This document shows, one piece after another, positions 15,814-24,890 of a DNA stretch of 64,000 bases (the first letter of the stretch is position 1; each line of letters opens with the position of its first letter). The position numbers and the translations under genes were made by a program. The stretch is from contig JANNBB010000006.1 of assembly GCA_031385005.1 (NCBI GenBank), positions 62,001 through 126,000 of the forward strand, read 5' to 3'. Source of the stretch: JADKIH01 sp031385005. GTDB taxonomy: Bacteria > Bacteroidota > Bacteroidia > AKYH767-A > 2013-40CM-41-45. The notes beneath the pieces were generated by a model. The model had not been told where the DNA came from, searched no databases, and was given only the letters and a program-made list of their open reading frames with translations.

Positions 15814-17463
15814 TTACAATTTTTGCTCAACCAAACCCAGAATAATCTCTTCCGATTTTATCGCCTCTAGCCGAATTTTTTCAGCTTCTGCAAGTATTTT
15901 TTCCAAATAGACCTTATCTTTTAACCCGGAAGCATTAATTCTTACATTTAAGTAAGCTCCTATTACCGCCGATCTTGCGCATAATGCACCTACTCCGGCA
16001 TCCGAAACTGAATTAGGGTTTCCAATTTCTGCCATGGCTTTTATGATTTCCATCGATTCCAAAGACACTTTCATGACACGGAAAGGAATATCGATTGCAT
16101 ATTTTGTTGCTGCTTCAATTGCATTGGAACGAATAGATTTTTCTTCATCGCTCGATTTTGGAAGTGAAAAAGCGTCCATTATTTTGTTAAATGCTCTCGT
16201 ATCTTCATCGGCCAAACCTAAAAGTTCTTTCTGAAGACGTTGTCCCTTTTCTGCCCAATTCGAAAACTCTTCCCATCGCTCATCCCATCCCTTTTTATGC
16301 GATGATAAATTGGCAACCATCGTTCCTAAAGAAACTCCCAAAGCTCCGATATATGCTGCAATCGTTCCACCTCCCGGAGCAGGTGATTCAGATGCTGTCT
16401 CATCCGCAAAATCCTTAAGCGACATTTGTATCAATCTTTCATCTTTCTTTTCCTTTAATAAGTACTCAATCACTCTTTCCTCCGGAATGAAAGGTGAAAA
16501 CTCACTCAGTCCAAGTGTTTTTACTGCAATAGATACTAACTCTTTTTCTGAAACTCCTGAGGACCGGTTTTGTTGATGTAAGAAAAATTTACCTGCATCT
16601 GTCAACGCTTTTAAAGGGACTACTCCGACTAACTCGGATCCGGTAATTCGCATGCCTCTCTTAATCGCACTCTTTTCGCATTCGTGAAATGCAACGTGAA
16701 GAGGAGTAACCAGAATATTCGTAAGATTCATACTTACCTGAGCAATTCCATATTCTTCAATAAACCACCCGATTGCTTTTACCGATTTACAAGCGCCCGG
16801 TTGAATAATTTCTTCACCCTTTTCATTTTTAATTTTACGGCCATTTTCACGTACATCAAAAGCAACTGAATTGGCTCTTCTCACAGATGTAGTATTCAAA
16901 TTCACATTGTATGCAACCAGAAAATCCCGAACTCCAATTACACTGGCTCCGCTTTTGGCATTAAACTCAACCGGTCCGAAATCCGGTTTCCACTCAGGTT
17001 GTTTAATCTTTTTAAAGAATCCTTCGTATTCTCCGGCTCTGATAATGCTCAGGTTCTTTCTAGCCGGATTAGCCTGTGCTGATTCATACAGGTAAACAGG
17101 TATTTTTAATTCTCGTCCAACTCTTTCTGCCAACTTGAGTGCATAGACAACTGTTTCTTCAATCGTTATTCCTGAAATCGGAATAAGCGGACATACATCT
17201 GTTGCTCCCATTCTCGGGTGTTCGCCTTTATGCTTACTCATGTCGATTATCTCTGCCGCTTTTTCGATTCCTCGAAAAGCTGCTTCAATAACTGCTTCCG
17301 GTTCACCTACAAAAGTAACTACAGTACGGTTTGTGGCCTTGCCCGGGTCTACATTCAATAATCGAATACCATCTACACTTTCAATTCTATCGGTAATTTG
17401 TTTGATGACTGCCGGATCATTGCCTTCACTAAAATTGGGGACACACTCAATCAATTTTTTCAT
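15814..17463 (-). CDS. ftcD: Bifunctional glutamate formimidoyltransferase/formimidoyl-THF cyclodeaminase
   Basis: A 549-residue protein equivalent to vertebrate FTCD. The N-terminal transferase (about 1-330) begins MKKLIECVPNFSEGNDPAVI and contains HPRMGATDVCPLIPI; the C-terminal cyclodeaminase (about 345-549) contains SPAPGGGTIAAYIGALG. It moves the formimino group of formiminoglutamate to tetrahydrofolate, giving glutamate, and then cyclises it to methenyl-THF with release of ammonia. This is the last step of histidine degradation by the folate route. It starts 34 bases after hutI, so they form an operon. Confidence 0.95.
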   Translation of the reverse strand: MKKLIECVPNFSEGNDPAVIKQITDRIESVDGIRLLNVDPGKATNRTVVTFVGEPEAVIEAAFRGIEKAAEIIDMSKHKGEHPRMGATDVCPLIPISGITIEETVVYALKLAERVGRELKIPVYLYESAQANPARKNLSIIRAGEYEGFFKKIKQPEWKPDFGPVEFNAKSGASVIGVRDFLVAYNVNLNTTSVRRANSVAFDVRENGRKIKNEKGEEIIQPGACKSVKAIGWFIEEYGIAQVSMNLTNILVTPLHVAFHECEKSAIKRGMRITGSELVGVVPLKALTDAGKFFLHQQNRSSGVSEKELVSIAVKTLGLSEFSPFIPEERVIEYLLKEKKDERLIQMSLKDFADETASESPAPGGGTIAAYIGALGVSLGTMVANLSSHKKGWDERWEEFSNWAEKGQRLQKELLGLADEDTRAFNKIMDAFSLPKSSDEEKSIRSNAIEAATKYAIDIPFRVMKVSLESMEIIKAMAEIGNPNSVSDAGVGALCARSAVIGAYLNVRINASGLKDKVYLEKILAEAEKIRLEAIKSEEIILGLVEQKL

Positions 17464-17497
17464 GTTCGTTTACTACTTTTTATGTCGTTATAATAAG

Positions 17498-18775
17498 TTA
17501 AAAAGATTCCGGACTCATTAGTTGTCCGTTTAAAATAACTTTGTCCACTAAATTGCTTCCAAATGAATAAGGTAAAAATGAATAGGAAGAAATTTCTTTA
17601 GTAACAAATAGATTTGCCTTTTTCCCAACTGCAATGCTGCCCAAATCTTTGCTGAGGTTCATTGCATAGGCGGAATTAGTAGTGGCTGCTAGTATTGATT
17701 CTTCCGGAAGCATTCCGTAAAGAATACAACCTAATGCAACCATTTGATTCATATTCCCTGTTGGACTACTACCCGGATTGAAATCACTCGCAATTGCAAC
17801 CGGTAAACCGGCATCAATCATCATTCGAACAGGTGGTTTTTGCAGACTTAAAAAAAACTGCGCTCCGGGAAGGATGACCGGCATGGTAGATGATTTTTTT
17901 AATAACTGAATGTCCCTTTCATTGGCAAACTCCAGATGGTCTACACTTATGGCTCCCATAGCAACTCCTGCTTCAATTCCCCCGCTATGGCTAAGTTGTT
18001 CAGCATGCACTTTCGGTGTCATTCCTGCTTTTAAAGCTGCTTCAAATAAACGAATGGCATCTGCCTTTGTAAAGTAATTTTGTTCACAAAAAATATCGCA
18101 GTAATTGGCAAGTTTTTCTTCCTGAATAGCCGGCAACATTTCCTCAATAATCAGATTTAAATATCCTTCTTTATTTCCTTTATACTCTTCAGGAACTGCA
18201 TGCGCTCCTAAAAATGTCGACTTAATTGTTAACGAAGAAGTTTCTTTTAATTTCTTTATCACTCTTAAAATCTTTAACTCACTTTCAACATCAAGGCCAT
18301 ATCCGCTTTTTATTTCAACAGCTCCTGTACCTAAAAGTAGTATTTCATTCAATCTCTTTGTTGCATCTTTATAAAGTTCTTCCGAGGTGGCTTTTCTTAA
18401 TCGCTTGGCAGATGCATTGATTCCGCCGCCCCTTAATGCAATTTCCTCATAAGTAAGTCCTTTCAATCTGTCGACAAATTCGTTTTCGCGGCTTCCGGAA
18501 AAAACTAAATGCGTATGAGAATCACACCAGGAAGGAAAAACGTGTCCCCTACCTGCATCTAAACAGGTAATGAAACTGTTTTCTTTCCGGATTTTTGATA
18601 AAGCAATGTCATCTGATTTTCCAAAAGCTTCAATTAAACCATTCTTAATAAAAACAAATGAATCGGTTATAGTTTGAATGGATGACATCTCTGTCCCGGT
18701 GTACTTTAAACGTACGTTCTCCTCCGTGTGTACGAGGCAGCCAATGTTTGTAATAAGTAAAGCGTCGGATTTCAT
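17498..18775 (-). CDS. hutI: Imidazolonepropionase
   Basis: A 425-residue amidohydrolase. Metal-binding motif HTHLVFSGSRENEF, the HAEQLSHSGG segment, SVDHLEF and ASDFNPGSSPT are all present. It hydrolyses imidazolone-5-propanoate to N-formimino-L-glutamate, the substrate of the downstream ftcD. Start is set at ATG 18775 (MKSDALLITNIGC); an ATG nine codons upstream adds an atypical hydrophobic extension. hutH and hutU, the first two steps, are not in the window and must be elsewhere. Confidence 0.94.
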   Translation of the reverse strand: MKSDALLITNIGCLVHTEENVRLKYTGTEMSSIQTITDSFVFIKNGLIEAFGKSDDIALSKIRKENSFITCLDAGRGHVFPSWCDSHTHLVFSGSRENEFVDRLKGLTYEEIALRGGGINASAKRLRKATSEELYKDATKRLNEILLLGTGAVEIKSGYGLDVESELKILRVIKKLKETSSLTIKSTFLGAHAVPEEYKGNKEGYLNLIIEEMLPAIQEEKLANYCDIFCEQNYFTKADAIRLFEAALKAGMTPKVHAEQLSHSGGIEAGVAMGAISVDHLEFANERDIQLLKKSSTMPVILPGAQFFLSLQKPPVRMMIDAGLPVAIASDFNPGSSPTGNMNQMVALGCILYGMLPEESILAATTNSAYAMNLSKDLGSIAVGKKANLFVTKEISSYSFLPYSFGSNLVDKVILNGQLMSPESF

Positions 18776-19010
18776 TAAGAGTCCGAAAGTAGTAATAAAC
18801 AATCATAATTGTAACAGATTTTATACACTTGTTACCGGCATAATTGTGAAAATAATTCTAATAATTTTATCAAATTAATTCTTTCGCATATTATACTTTT
18901 GGGTATTCGCTTCTGAATAAAATAATTAACAATTAACGACCTAAAGTATGTTAATTCTACATGTTTAAATGTATAATTCATGCCGTTTCGTTGTTTACTT
19001 TCACAGTCAA

Positions 19011-20090
19011 ATGGCAGGAAATATTTTTGGTGAAATATTCAGAATCTCGACTTTTGGAGAATCGCACGGACCGGCAATTGGAGGATCTATCGATGGTTGT
19101 CCGGCTGGATTAAAAATTAATATGGAAAAAATTCGCGACGAAATGGCGCGACGTAAACCCGGACAATCCTCCGTAACCACAACACGAAATGAAACCGATG
19201 AATTTGAAATTCTATCCGGACTTTTCGAGGGAATGACAACGGGTGCTCCCATTGGGTTTATCATTCGCAATCATGATTATAAACCTTCCGATTATGAAAA
19301 CATCAAGGATGTTTTTCGGCCATCTCATGCTGATTTCACTTATTACTCAAAATATGGATTACGCGATTACAGAGGAGGCGGAAGATCAAGTGCAAGAGAA
19401 ACTGCAGCACGTGTATTCAGTGGTGCAATAGCCCGTCAATTATTGGAGACCGCAGGTATTCGCATTCAAGCTTTCGTCTCACAGATTGGCCCCATCCAAT
19501 CAACTATTTCTTTCTCGGAAGTCGACTCAAATAAAGTTGAAAAAAGCCCGGTTCGTTGTCCGGATGAGAAAATTTCCGGAGAAATGATCCGTTATATCGA
19601 ACAATTGAAAACAGAGGGAGATTCAACCGGCGGTATTATCCGTTGCAACATCACGGGTGTAAATGCCGGTTTAGGTGAGCCGGTATTCGATAAACTTCAT
19701 GCCGATCTGGGAAAAGCTATGTTAAGTATTAATGCTGCTCACGGTTTTGATTTTGGAAGTGGCTTTGAGGGTGCTTCTATGAAAGGCTCTGACCACAATG
19801 ATAAATTCATTAATGTGGAAGGACAAATTTCCACCAAAACTAATTTTTCAGGTGGTATTCAAGGCGGTATTTCAAACGGTATGGACATCTACTTCCGCAT
19901 TGCCTTTAAACCGGTTTCTACCATTCGAAAAAATCAGCAAACTGTCAATGAAAAAGGAGAAGTAACAGAACTGGAAATAAAAGGCAGGCACGATCCATGT
20001 GTTGTGCCACGCGCTGTTCCAATCGTTGAAGCAATGGCTGCTCTTGTAATTGCCGATCATTTTCTCAGAAATAAAAGCGCTCATTTATAA
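19011..20090 (+). CDS. aroC: Chorismate synthase
   Basis: A 359-residue protein that opens MAGNIFGEIFRISTFGESHG, the classic signature, with RPSHADFTYYSKYG, RDYRGGGRSSARET and a late RHDPCVVPRAVPIVEAMA. It converts EPSP to chorismate with reduced FMN, the last step of the shikimate pathway. An in-frame ATG at 18969 would add 14 residues before the conserved MAG start and is rejected. It is divergent from hutI with a 235-base spacer. aroE lies elsewhere in the window (37657-38421). Confidence 0.97.
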   Translation: MAGNIFGEIFRISTFGESHGPAIGGSIDGCPAGLKINMEKIRDEMARRKPGQSSVTTTRNETDEFEILSGLFEGMTTGAPIGFIIRNHDYKPSDYENIKDVFRPSHADFTYYSKYGLRDYRGGGRSSARETAARVFSGAIARQLLETAGIRIQAFVSQIGPIQSTISFSEVDSNKVEKSPVRCPDEKISGEMIRYIEQLKTEGDSTGGIIRCNITGVNAGLGEPVFDKLHADLGKAMLSINAAHGFDFGSGFEGASMKGSDHNDKFINVEGQISTKTNFSGGIQGGISNGMDIYFRIAFKPVSTIRKNQQTVNEKGEVTELEIKGRHDPCVVPRAVPIVEAMAALVIADHFLRNKSAHL

Positions 20091-20190
20091 ATTCATTCAA
20101 AACTTTAGTGAGGAAAGAAAAGTGACCCAACTAAAGACAAAAAGTTTCAACTTTAATTTTAATTAAAACATAATTAAACATTCATTAAAT

Positions 20191-22857
20191 ATGAAAAAAA
20201 CTCTCAAGTGGATCGGAATTATTTTTTTACTGTTACTTGCATTTCTTTTAGCTGCACCATTTTTATTTAAGGATAAGATCATCAGTAAAATAAAAGAGGA
20301 AGCGAATAAAAACCTGAATGCTAAATTTGATTTTGAAAGTGTTGATCTTTCTCTTATTCGCAGTTTTCCTAATTTAACGGTAAACCTCAGTAAACTAAGC
20401 ATTATCAATCTCGCGCCATTTGAAAACGACACATTGATATATGCTGACAACCTTGACGTTACTCTCGATATTATGAGTGTCATCAAAGGTTCTGAAATGA
20501 AAATAAAAAAAATAAACCTGGACAAACCCCTGTTGAATTTTTTCGTGAATAAAGATGGAAAAGCGAATTGGGATATTGCTAAGTCATCAGCTCCTTCTCA
20601 GTCTTCGTCTTCGCAATCACCTTTCAAAGCATCCCTTCAAAAATACACCATCAACAAAGGTGTAATTGTTTACGATGATCAGACCATGCCGTTTTATTTG
20701 AAATTAAGTGACCTAAACCATGAAGGAAGCGGCGATTTTACACAGGATCTCTTTATTCTTAAAACAAAAACGAATATAGAAAAGGCCGATATGAGTTATG
20801 GTGGAGTTAAATATGTTTCCGGTGCAAAAACAGAAATCATTGCTGATCTGGATATGGACATGAAAAACATGAAGTTCTCATTTAAAGAAAATAAAATTTC
20901 TCTCAATGAATTGAATTTAGGAGTAGATGGATGGGTTGCAATGCCCGACACAAACATCGACATGGATCTGAAATTCAATGCAGCGAAATCTGATTTCAAA
21001 AATTTCATTTCACTCATTCCTGCAATCTATAGTGCAAATTTTAAAGATATTCAGTCTTCCGGTAAAATGGGTTTTGATGGTTTCATTAAAGGTCGGTATA
21101 ACTTAAAAGAAATGCCCGGCTTTGGAATAAATTTGGAAGTCGATAAAGGAATGTTTCGATATCCTTCTTTGCCGGCTGCAGTTGAAAATGTATTTGTTAC
21201 ACTGAAAATAAATAATCCGGATGGGATTCCTGACCATACCGTTATCAACCTCTCTAAAATGCACTTGGAAATGAATAAAGATCCGTTTGATGCCAGACTT
21301 GTGTTGAAAAATCCGGTTTCTGATCCTGATTTAGATGCATTCATGAAAGGTAAAATTGATTTATCAGGAATCTCTAAATTAGTTCCACTTGAAAAAGGAA
21401 CTTCATTAAGTGGAATTATCACTGCAGATATAATAGCAATTGGAAAAATGTCTGCTATTGAACAAAAAAGATATGAAGACTTTCAAGCAAGTGGAAATTT
21501 GGGGATTACAGGTATGAATTATTCATCGAATGAAATGAAACAACCGGTATTGATAAATACACTACAGGTATCCCTTAGTCCACAAAACGTCAACATCAGT
21601 AAGTTTATAGCTAAAATCGGTAAAAGTGATTTTATCGCATCCGGAACGTTGGATAATGTTCTGGCTTATGCCTTGAAAGGAGATAAACTGAAGGGAACGT
21701 TAAGTTTAAATTCACAATTAATCGACATGAATGAATTTATGGGCTCAGAATCGTCAGGTGCGGCAACTACAGATTCTTCAGCGATGTCTGTTATCGATGT
21801 TCCGGAAAACCTCGACTTCACTTTGAATGCGTCAATTGCTTCTCTGGCCTATCAGAATCTGATCTTGAATAATGTAAAAGGAGCCATTATTATTAAAGAT
21901 AAAGCTATCCGAATGAAAGATGTCGGCATGCAGCTAATGGATGGCAGTATGTTATTAAACGGAGGGTATTCTTCTGCTGATTTGAAAAAACCAAATTTTG
22001 ATTTCGCCATAAGTATTAAAGATTTCGATATTCAAAAAACCTCCAAAGCATTTTTATCAATTCAAAAGTTGGCGCCAATTGCCAAACATTGTACTGGTAA
22101 ATTTTCAACCGAAATGGTTGCAACATCTTTGCTTGACAACACTATGTCACCTATTTTGAATACACTTTCCGGAGGTGGAAAACTGACTGCTCAGAATATA
22201 GTCGTTTCAAATTTTCCGGTCTTCAGTAAAATTGCTGATGTTCTTAAGATGGATTCATGGAAACAATTTACACTTCAATCTATTAATCCGTCATTTAAGT
22301 TTGTGAATGGTCGCGTTTATATCGATCCCTTTGATATCAAAATAGATCAGGTAAAATCTACAGTAAGTGGTTCAAATGGTTTCGATCAAACTATCGATTA
22401 TTCGATGGCTGCCGAAATTCCGCGTGCCTCTTTGGGAGGTGCTGCTAACAATGTTTTAAACAACCTGGTTGCTTCCGCGAATTCAAAGGGAGCTAATTTA
22501 AGTCTGGGTGATGTCGTTCCTATCAATATTAAAATCGGTGGTACCGTTAATGATCCAAAAGTCAGCACCGATATTAGCAAGTCAGGTGGTAAATTGATGG
22601 ATGACCTGAAAACAAAAGCGAAAGAAGAATTTAATAATGCAAAAGCTGCCGCAGAAGAGAAAGTAAAAGCCGAAGTTGAAAAAGCTAAAAACGAAGCCGC
22701 TGCTAAATACGATGCTGAAAAACAAAAAGCAGCTGCCGAAGCCGACCTCATTAAAAAAGAAGCCGAAGCCAAAGCAAAGGCCAAAACCGATAGTCTTAAA
22801 AAAGCCGGAGAGAAAAAAGCAAAAGAAGAATTGAAAAAATTAAACCCATTTAAATAA
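20191..22857 (+). CDS. AsmA-family envelope protein with charged helical tail
   Basis: An 888-residue protein with one N-terminal membrane helix (about 5-27) and a long periplasmic beta-rich part typical of AsmA/TamB-like proteins (segments such as SLIRSFPNLTVNLSKLSI and a repeated F/L-x-G-x pattern). AsmA-like proteins are thought to bridge the envelope and help lipid transport or outer-membrane assembly. The last 90 residues (about 800-888) are an uninterrupted Lys/Ala/Glu-rich helix ending KKLNPFK, an unusual extension that may be a coiled coil. A TPR-PD40-OmpA gene begins 10 bases downstream. Confidence 0.85.
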   Translation: MKKTLKWIGIIFLLLLAFLLAAPFLFKDKIISKIKEEANKNLNAKFDFESVDLSLIRSFPNLTVNLSKLSIINLAPFENDTLIYADNLDVTLDIMSVIKGSEMKIKKINLDKPLLNFFVNKDGKANWDIAKSSAPSQSSSSQSPFKASLQKYTINKGVIVYDDQTMPFYLKLSDLNHEGSGDFTQDLFILKTKTNIEKADMSYGGVKYVSGAKTEIIADLDMDMKNMKFSFKENKISLNELNLGVDGWVAMPDTNIDMDLKFNAAKSDFKNFISLIPAIYSANFKDIQSSGKMGFDGFIKGRYNLKEMPGFGINLEVDKGMFRYPSLPAAVENVFVTLKINNPDGIPDHTVINLSKMHLEMNKDPFDARLVLKNPVSDPDLDAFMKGKIDLSGISKLVPLEKGTSLSGIITADIIAIGKMSAIEQKRYEDFQASGNLGITGMNYSSNEMKQPVLINTLQVSLSPQNVNISKFIAKIGKSDFIASGTLDNVLAYALKGDKLKGTLSLNSQLIDMNEFMGSESSGAATTDSSAMSVIDVPENLDFTLNASIASLAYQNLILNNVKGAIIIKDKAIRMKDVGMQLMDGSMLLNGGYSSADLKKPNFDFAISIKDFDIQKTSKAFLSIQKLAPIAKHCTGKFSTEMVATSLLDNTMSPILNTLSGGGKLTAQNIVVSNFPVFSKIADVLKMDSWKQFTLQSINPSFKFVNGRVYIDPFDIKIDQVKSTVSGSNGFDQTIDYSMAAEIPRASLGGAANNVLNNLVASANSKGANLSLGDVVPINIKIGGTVNDPKVSTDISKSGGKLMDDLKTKAKEEFNNAKAAAEEKVKAEVEKAKNEAAAKYDAEKQKAAAEADLIKKEAEAKAKAKTDSLKKAGEKKAKEELKKLNPFK

Positions 22858-22867
22858 TCGTTTAATC

Positions 22868-24805
22868 GTGCGAATTGTATTCTCCGAAAAGTCTACTATC
22901 ATTCATTTATTTATATTTCTTTTTTGTTCCCTTCACATAAACGGACAGGAGGGAGGATGCCCGAAATCCTCTAATAAAAAAGCTATAAAGTATTATGAGA
23001 ATGCCCTCGAGGCATTTAAGTCACGCGATTATGAGGAGGCAAAATCATCCTTAACAAAAGCCATCGATCAGGATCCTGAATTCGCCGATGCCTATTTACT
23101 TCAGGGAACCATTGCTCTGAAAAAGAAAGACGACAAAGAGTTAGATTTAAATTACCAAAAAGTAATTGAACTTTGTCCTGATTTGGATCCGGATGTTTAT
23201 TTCCAGCTTGGATGGCTCTATTACGAATTGAAAAAATGGAAAGAGGCCGAAGATAAACTCAAGAAATATCTTGAATATGATAAAATAAAAGAAACACAAG
23301 CAGTTAAAGCAGAGTCTATGCTTAGAAGATCAGAATTATATGCACACCCTGTTCCTTTTAATCCGATTCCCGTAAAAGATATTTCATCGTCAGATCCTGA
23401 ATATCTTCCTTATATTTCTCCTGATAATGAACTTGCTTTTTTCACTCGCAGATTTGAATTAAAAGAAAAAAGCATGCTCACACCGCAAAACGTAGAAAAA
23501 TTTATGGTAGCCCATTTGCAACCCGATGGTTCTTACGATAGAGGAAAACCGATGGAAGATCCTTTCAATCGCGGAACAAATAATAATGAAGGCGGGGCAA
23601 CTATTACGCTTAACAATAAACAACTTTTTTTTACCGTCAATCAAAAAGGCAATTTCGACATTTGTACTTCAGTAATGAAAGAAGGGCATTGGACAGAGAT
23701 AACAAACCTGGGTCCGAATGTCAATGACCCCAAACAATGGGATGCACAACCTTCTATTTCCTCCAGCGGAAAAGTACTTTATTTTGCTTCTGCAAGAGAT
23801 CCGTTAACAGGAATAGATATTTATAAGACGGAAAAAGACGAGTCAGGTAATTGGAAAAAAGCAGTACGGTTAGGAGATAACATCAACACTACAGGAAATG
23901 ACAAGTCACCTTTTATTCATAGTGACAGCAAAACGTTTTATTTTTCTTCTGATAGCCTTCCGGGTTTAGGCGGATACGATATTTTCAAATGCCAAATGGA
24001 TGAGCAAGGGAATTTTAAAAAACCCGTCAATTTGGGTTACCCTATAAATACGGATGCAGATGAAGTGGGATTCTTTGTCAGTCTCGATGGAAAAAAAGGA
24101 TACTTCGCCTCCAATAAATTAATCGTTGGTAAAAACGGATACGATATCTACTCTTTCGATCTTTATCCTGAAGCCCGTCCAAATAAAGTTTATTTCCAAA
24201 AAGGAGATGTAAACGGACCGGAAAATAAGGAGGTTATTTCTGCAATGATTGAGGTTAAAACGGCCAATTCAAAAAAAGTCACGCAAGTCGATGTCGATTC
24301 AATAACAGGTGAATACGCTTTCGTTACCGATTTCAACGAAGATTTGTTGGTATCAGTAAAAAAGGAAGGTTATGCATTTCAAACACAATATGTCTCCTCA
24401 AAAGATACACTCAATGAACAACCTAAAAAAGTCGATATCGAATTGAAGAAACTTGAGTTAGGTGGGCAATATACAATTAACGACATATTATTTGCCACTA
24501 ATAGTTTTGAAATTAACGATACAATTAAAACTGTTTTAGACGAATTCATAATTTACTTAAAGGAAAATCCCAGACTGAATGTAGTGCTGCAAGGTCATAC
24601 CGATAATGTCGGTAATCCTGCCGATAACATAATTCTTTCCGAGAACAGAGCAAAAACTGTAAGTTATTATTTAGCTTCCAATTTAATTAACAAGTCAAGA
24701 TTAAGTTATAAAGGTTACGGTGAAACCAAACCAATTGCCTCCAATGAAAAAGAAGAAGGTCGTGCAAAGAATAGAAGAACGGTCTTTGTTGTAACTTCAA
24801 AGTAG
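22868..24805 (+). CDS. TPR-PD40 beta-propeller-OmpA outer-membrane protein
   Basis: A 645-residue exported protein. Order of parts: signal peptide (1-27), TPR repeats (about 38-145), a WD40-like PD40 propeller (about 165-440; repeated SxDxxxxYFxS blades such as SISSSGKVLYFASARDP), a carboxypeptidase-regulatory-like beta domain (about 450-530), and a C-terminal OmpA peptidoglycan-binding domain (QGHTDNVGNPADN, SENRAKTV, GYGETKP). It probably links the outer membrane to peptidoglycan. The start is GTG at 22868, chosen because it gives a signal peptide and no ATG lies nearby. It is in an apparent operon with the AsmA gene. Confidence 0.9.
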   Translation: MRIVFSEKSTIIHLFIFLFCSLHINGQEGGCPKSSNKKAIKYYENALEAFKSRDYEEAKSSLTKAIDQDPEFADAYLLQGTIALKKKDDKELDLNYQKVIELCPDLDPDVYFQLGWLYYELKKWKEAEDKLKKYLEYDKIKETQAVKAESMLRRSELYAHPVPFNPIPVKDISSSDPEYLPYISPDNELAFFTRRFELKEKSMLTPQNVEKFMVAHLQPDGSYDRGKPMEDPFNRGTNNNEGGATITLNNKQLFFTVNQKGNFDICTSVMKEGHWTEITNLGPNVNDPKQWDAQPSISSSGKVLYFASARDPLTGIDIYKTEKDESGNWKKAVRLGDNINTTGNDKSPFIHSDSKTFYFSSDSLPGLGGYDIFKCQMDEQGNFKKPVNLGYPINTDADEVGFFVSLDGKKGYFASNKLIVGKNGYDIYSFDLYPEARPNKVYFQKGDVNGPENKEVISAMIEVKTANSKKVTQVDVDSITGEYAFVTDFNEDLLVSVKKEGYAFQTQYVSSKDTLNEQPKKVDIELKKLELGGQYTINDILFATNSFEINDTIKTVLDEFIIYLKENPRLNVVLQGHTDNVGNPADNIILSENRAKTVSYYLASNLINKSRLSYKGYGETKPIASNEKEEGRAKNRRTVFVVTSK

Positions 24806-24890
24806 TAATTTTACAATGTTTATTTTTAATGCAGCAAAAAATATTATGGAAAACATTAAACTTCTGTCTCCGGTTCAAAATCCTAAAACC

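Noticed and set aside
18812..18836. GTAACA...TGTTAC palindrome upstream of hutI
   Set aside because: Arms are only six bases with no further pairing; chance occurrence in AT-rich DNA is likely.
22398..22784. Long open frame on the minus strand opposite the AsmA tail
   Set aside because: It mirrors the Lys/Ala/Glu-rich codons of the real gene and has biased Ala/Phe/Ser composition with no motif.
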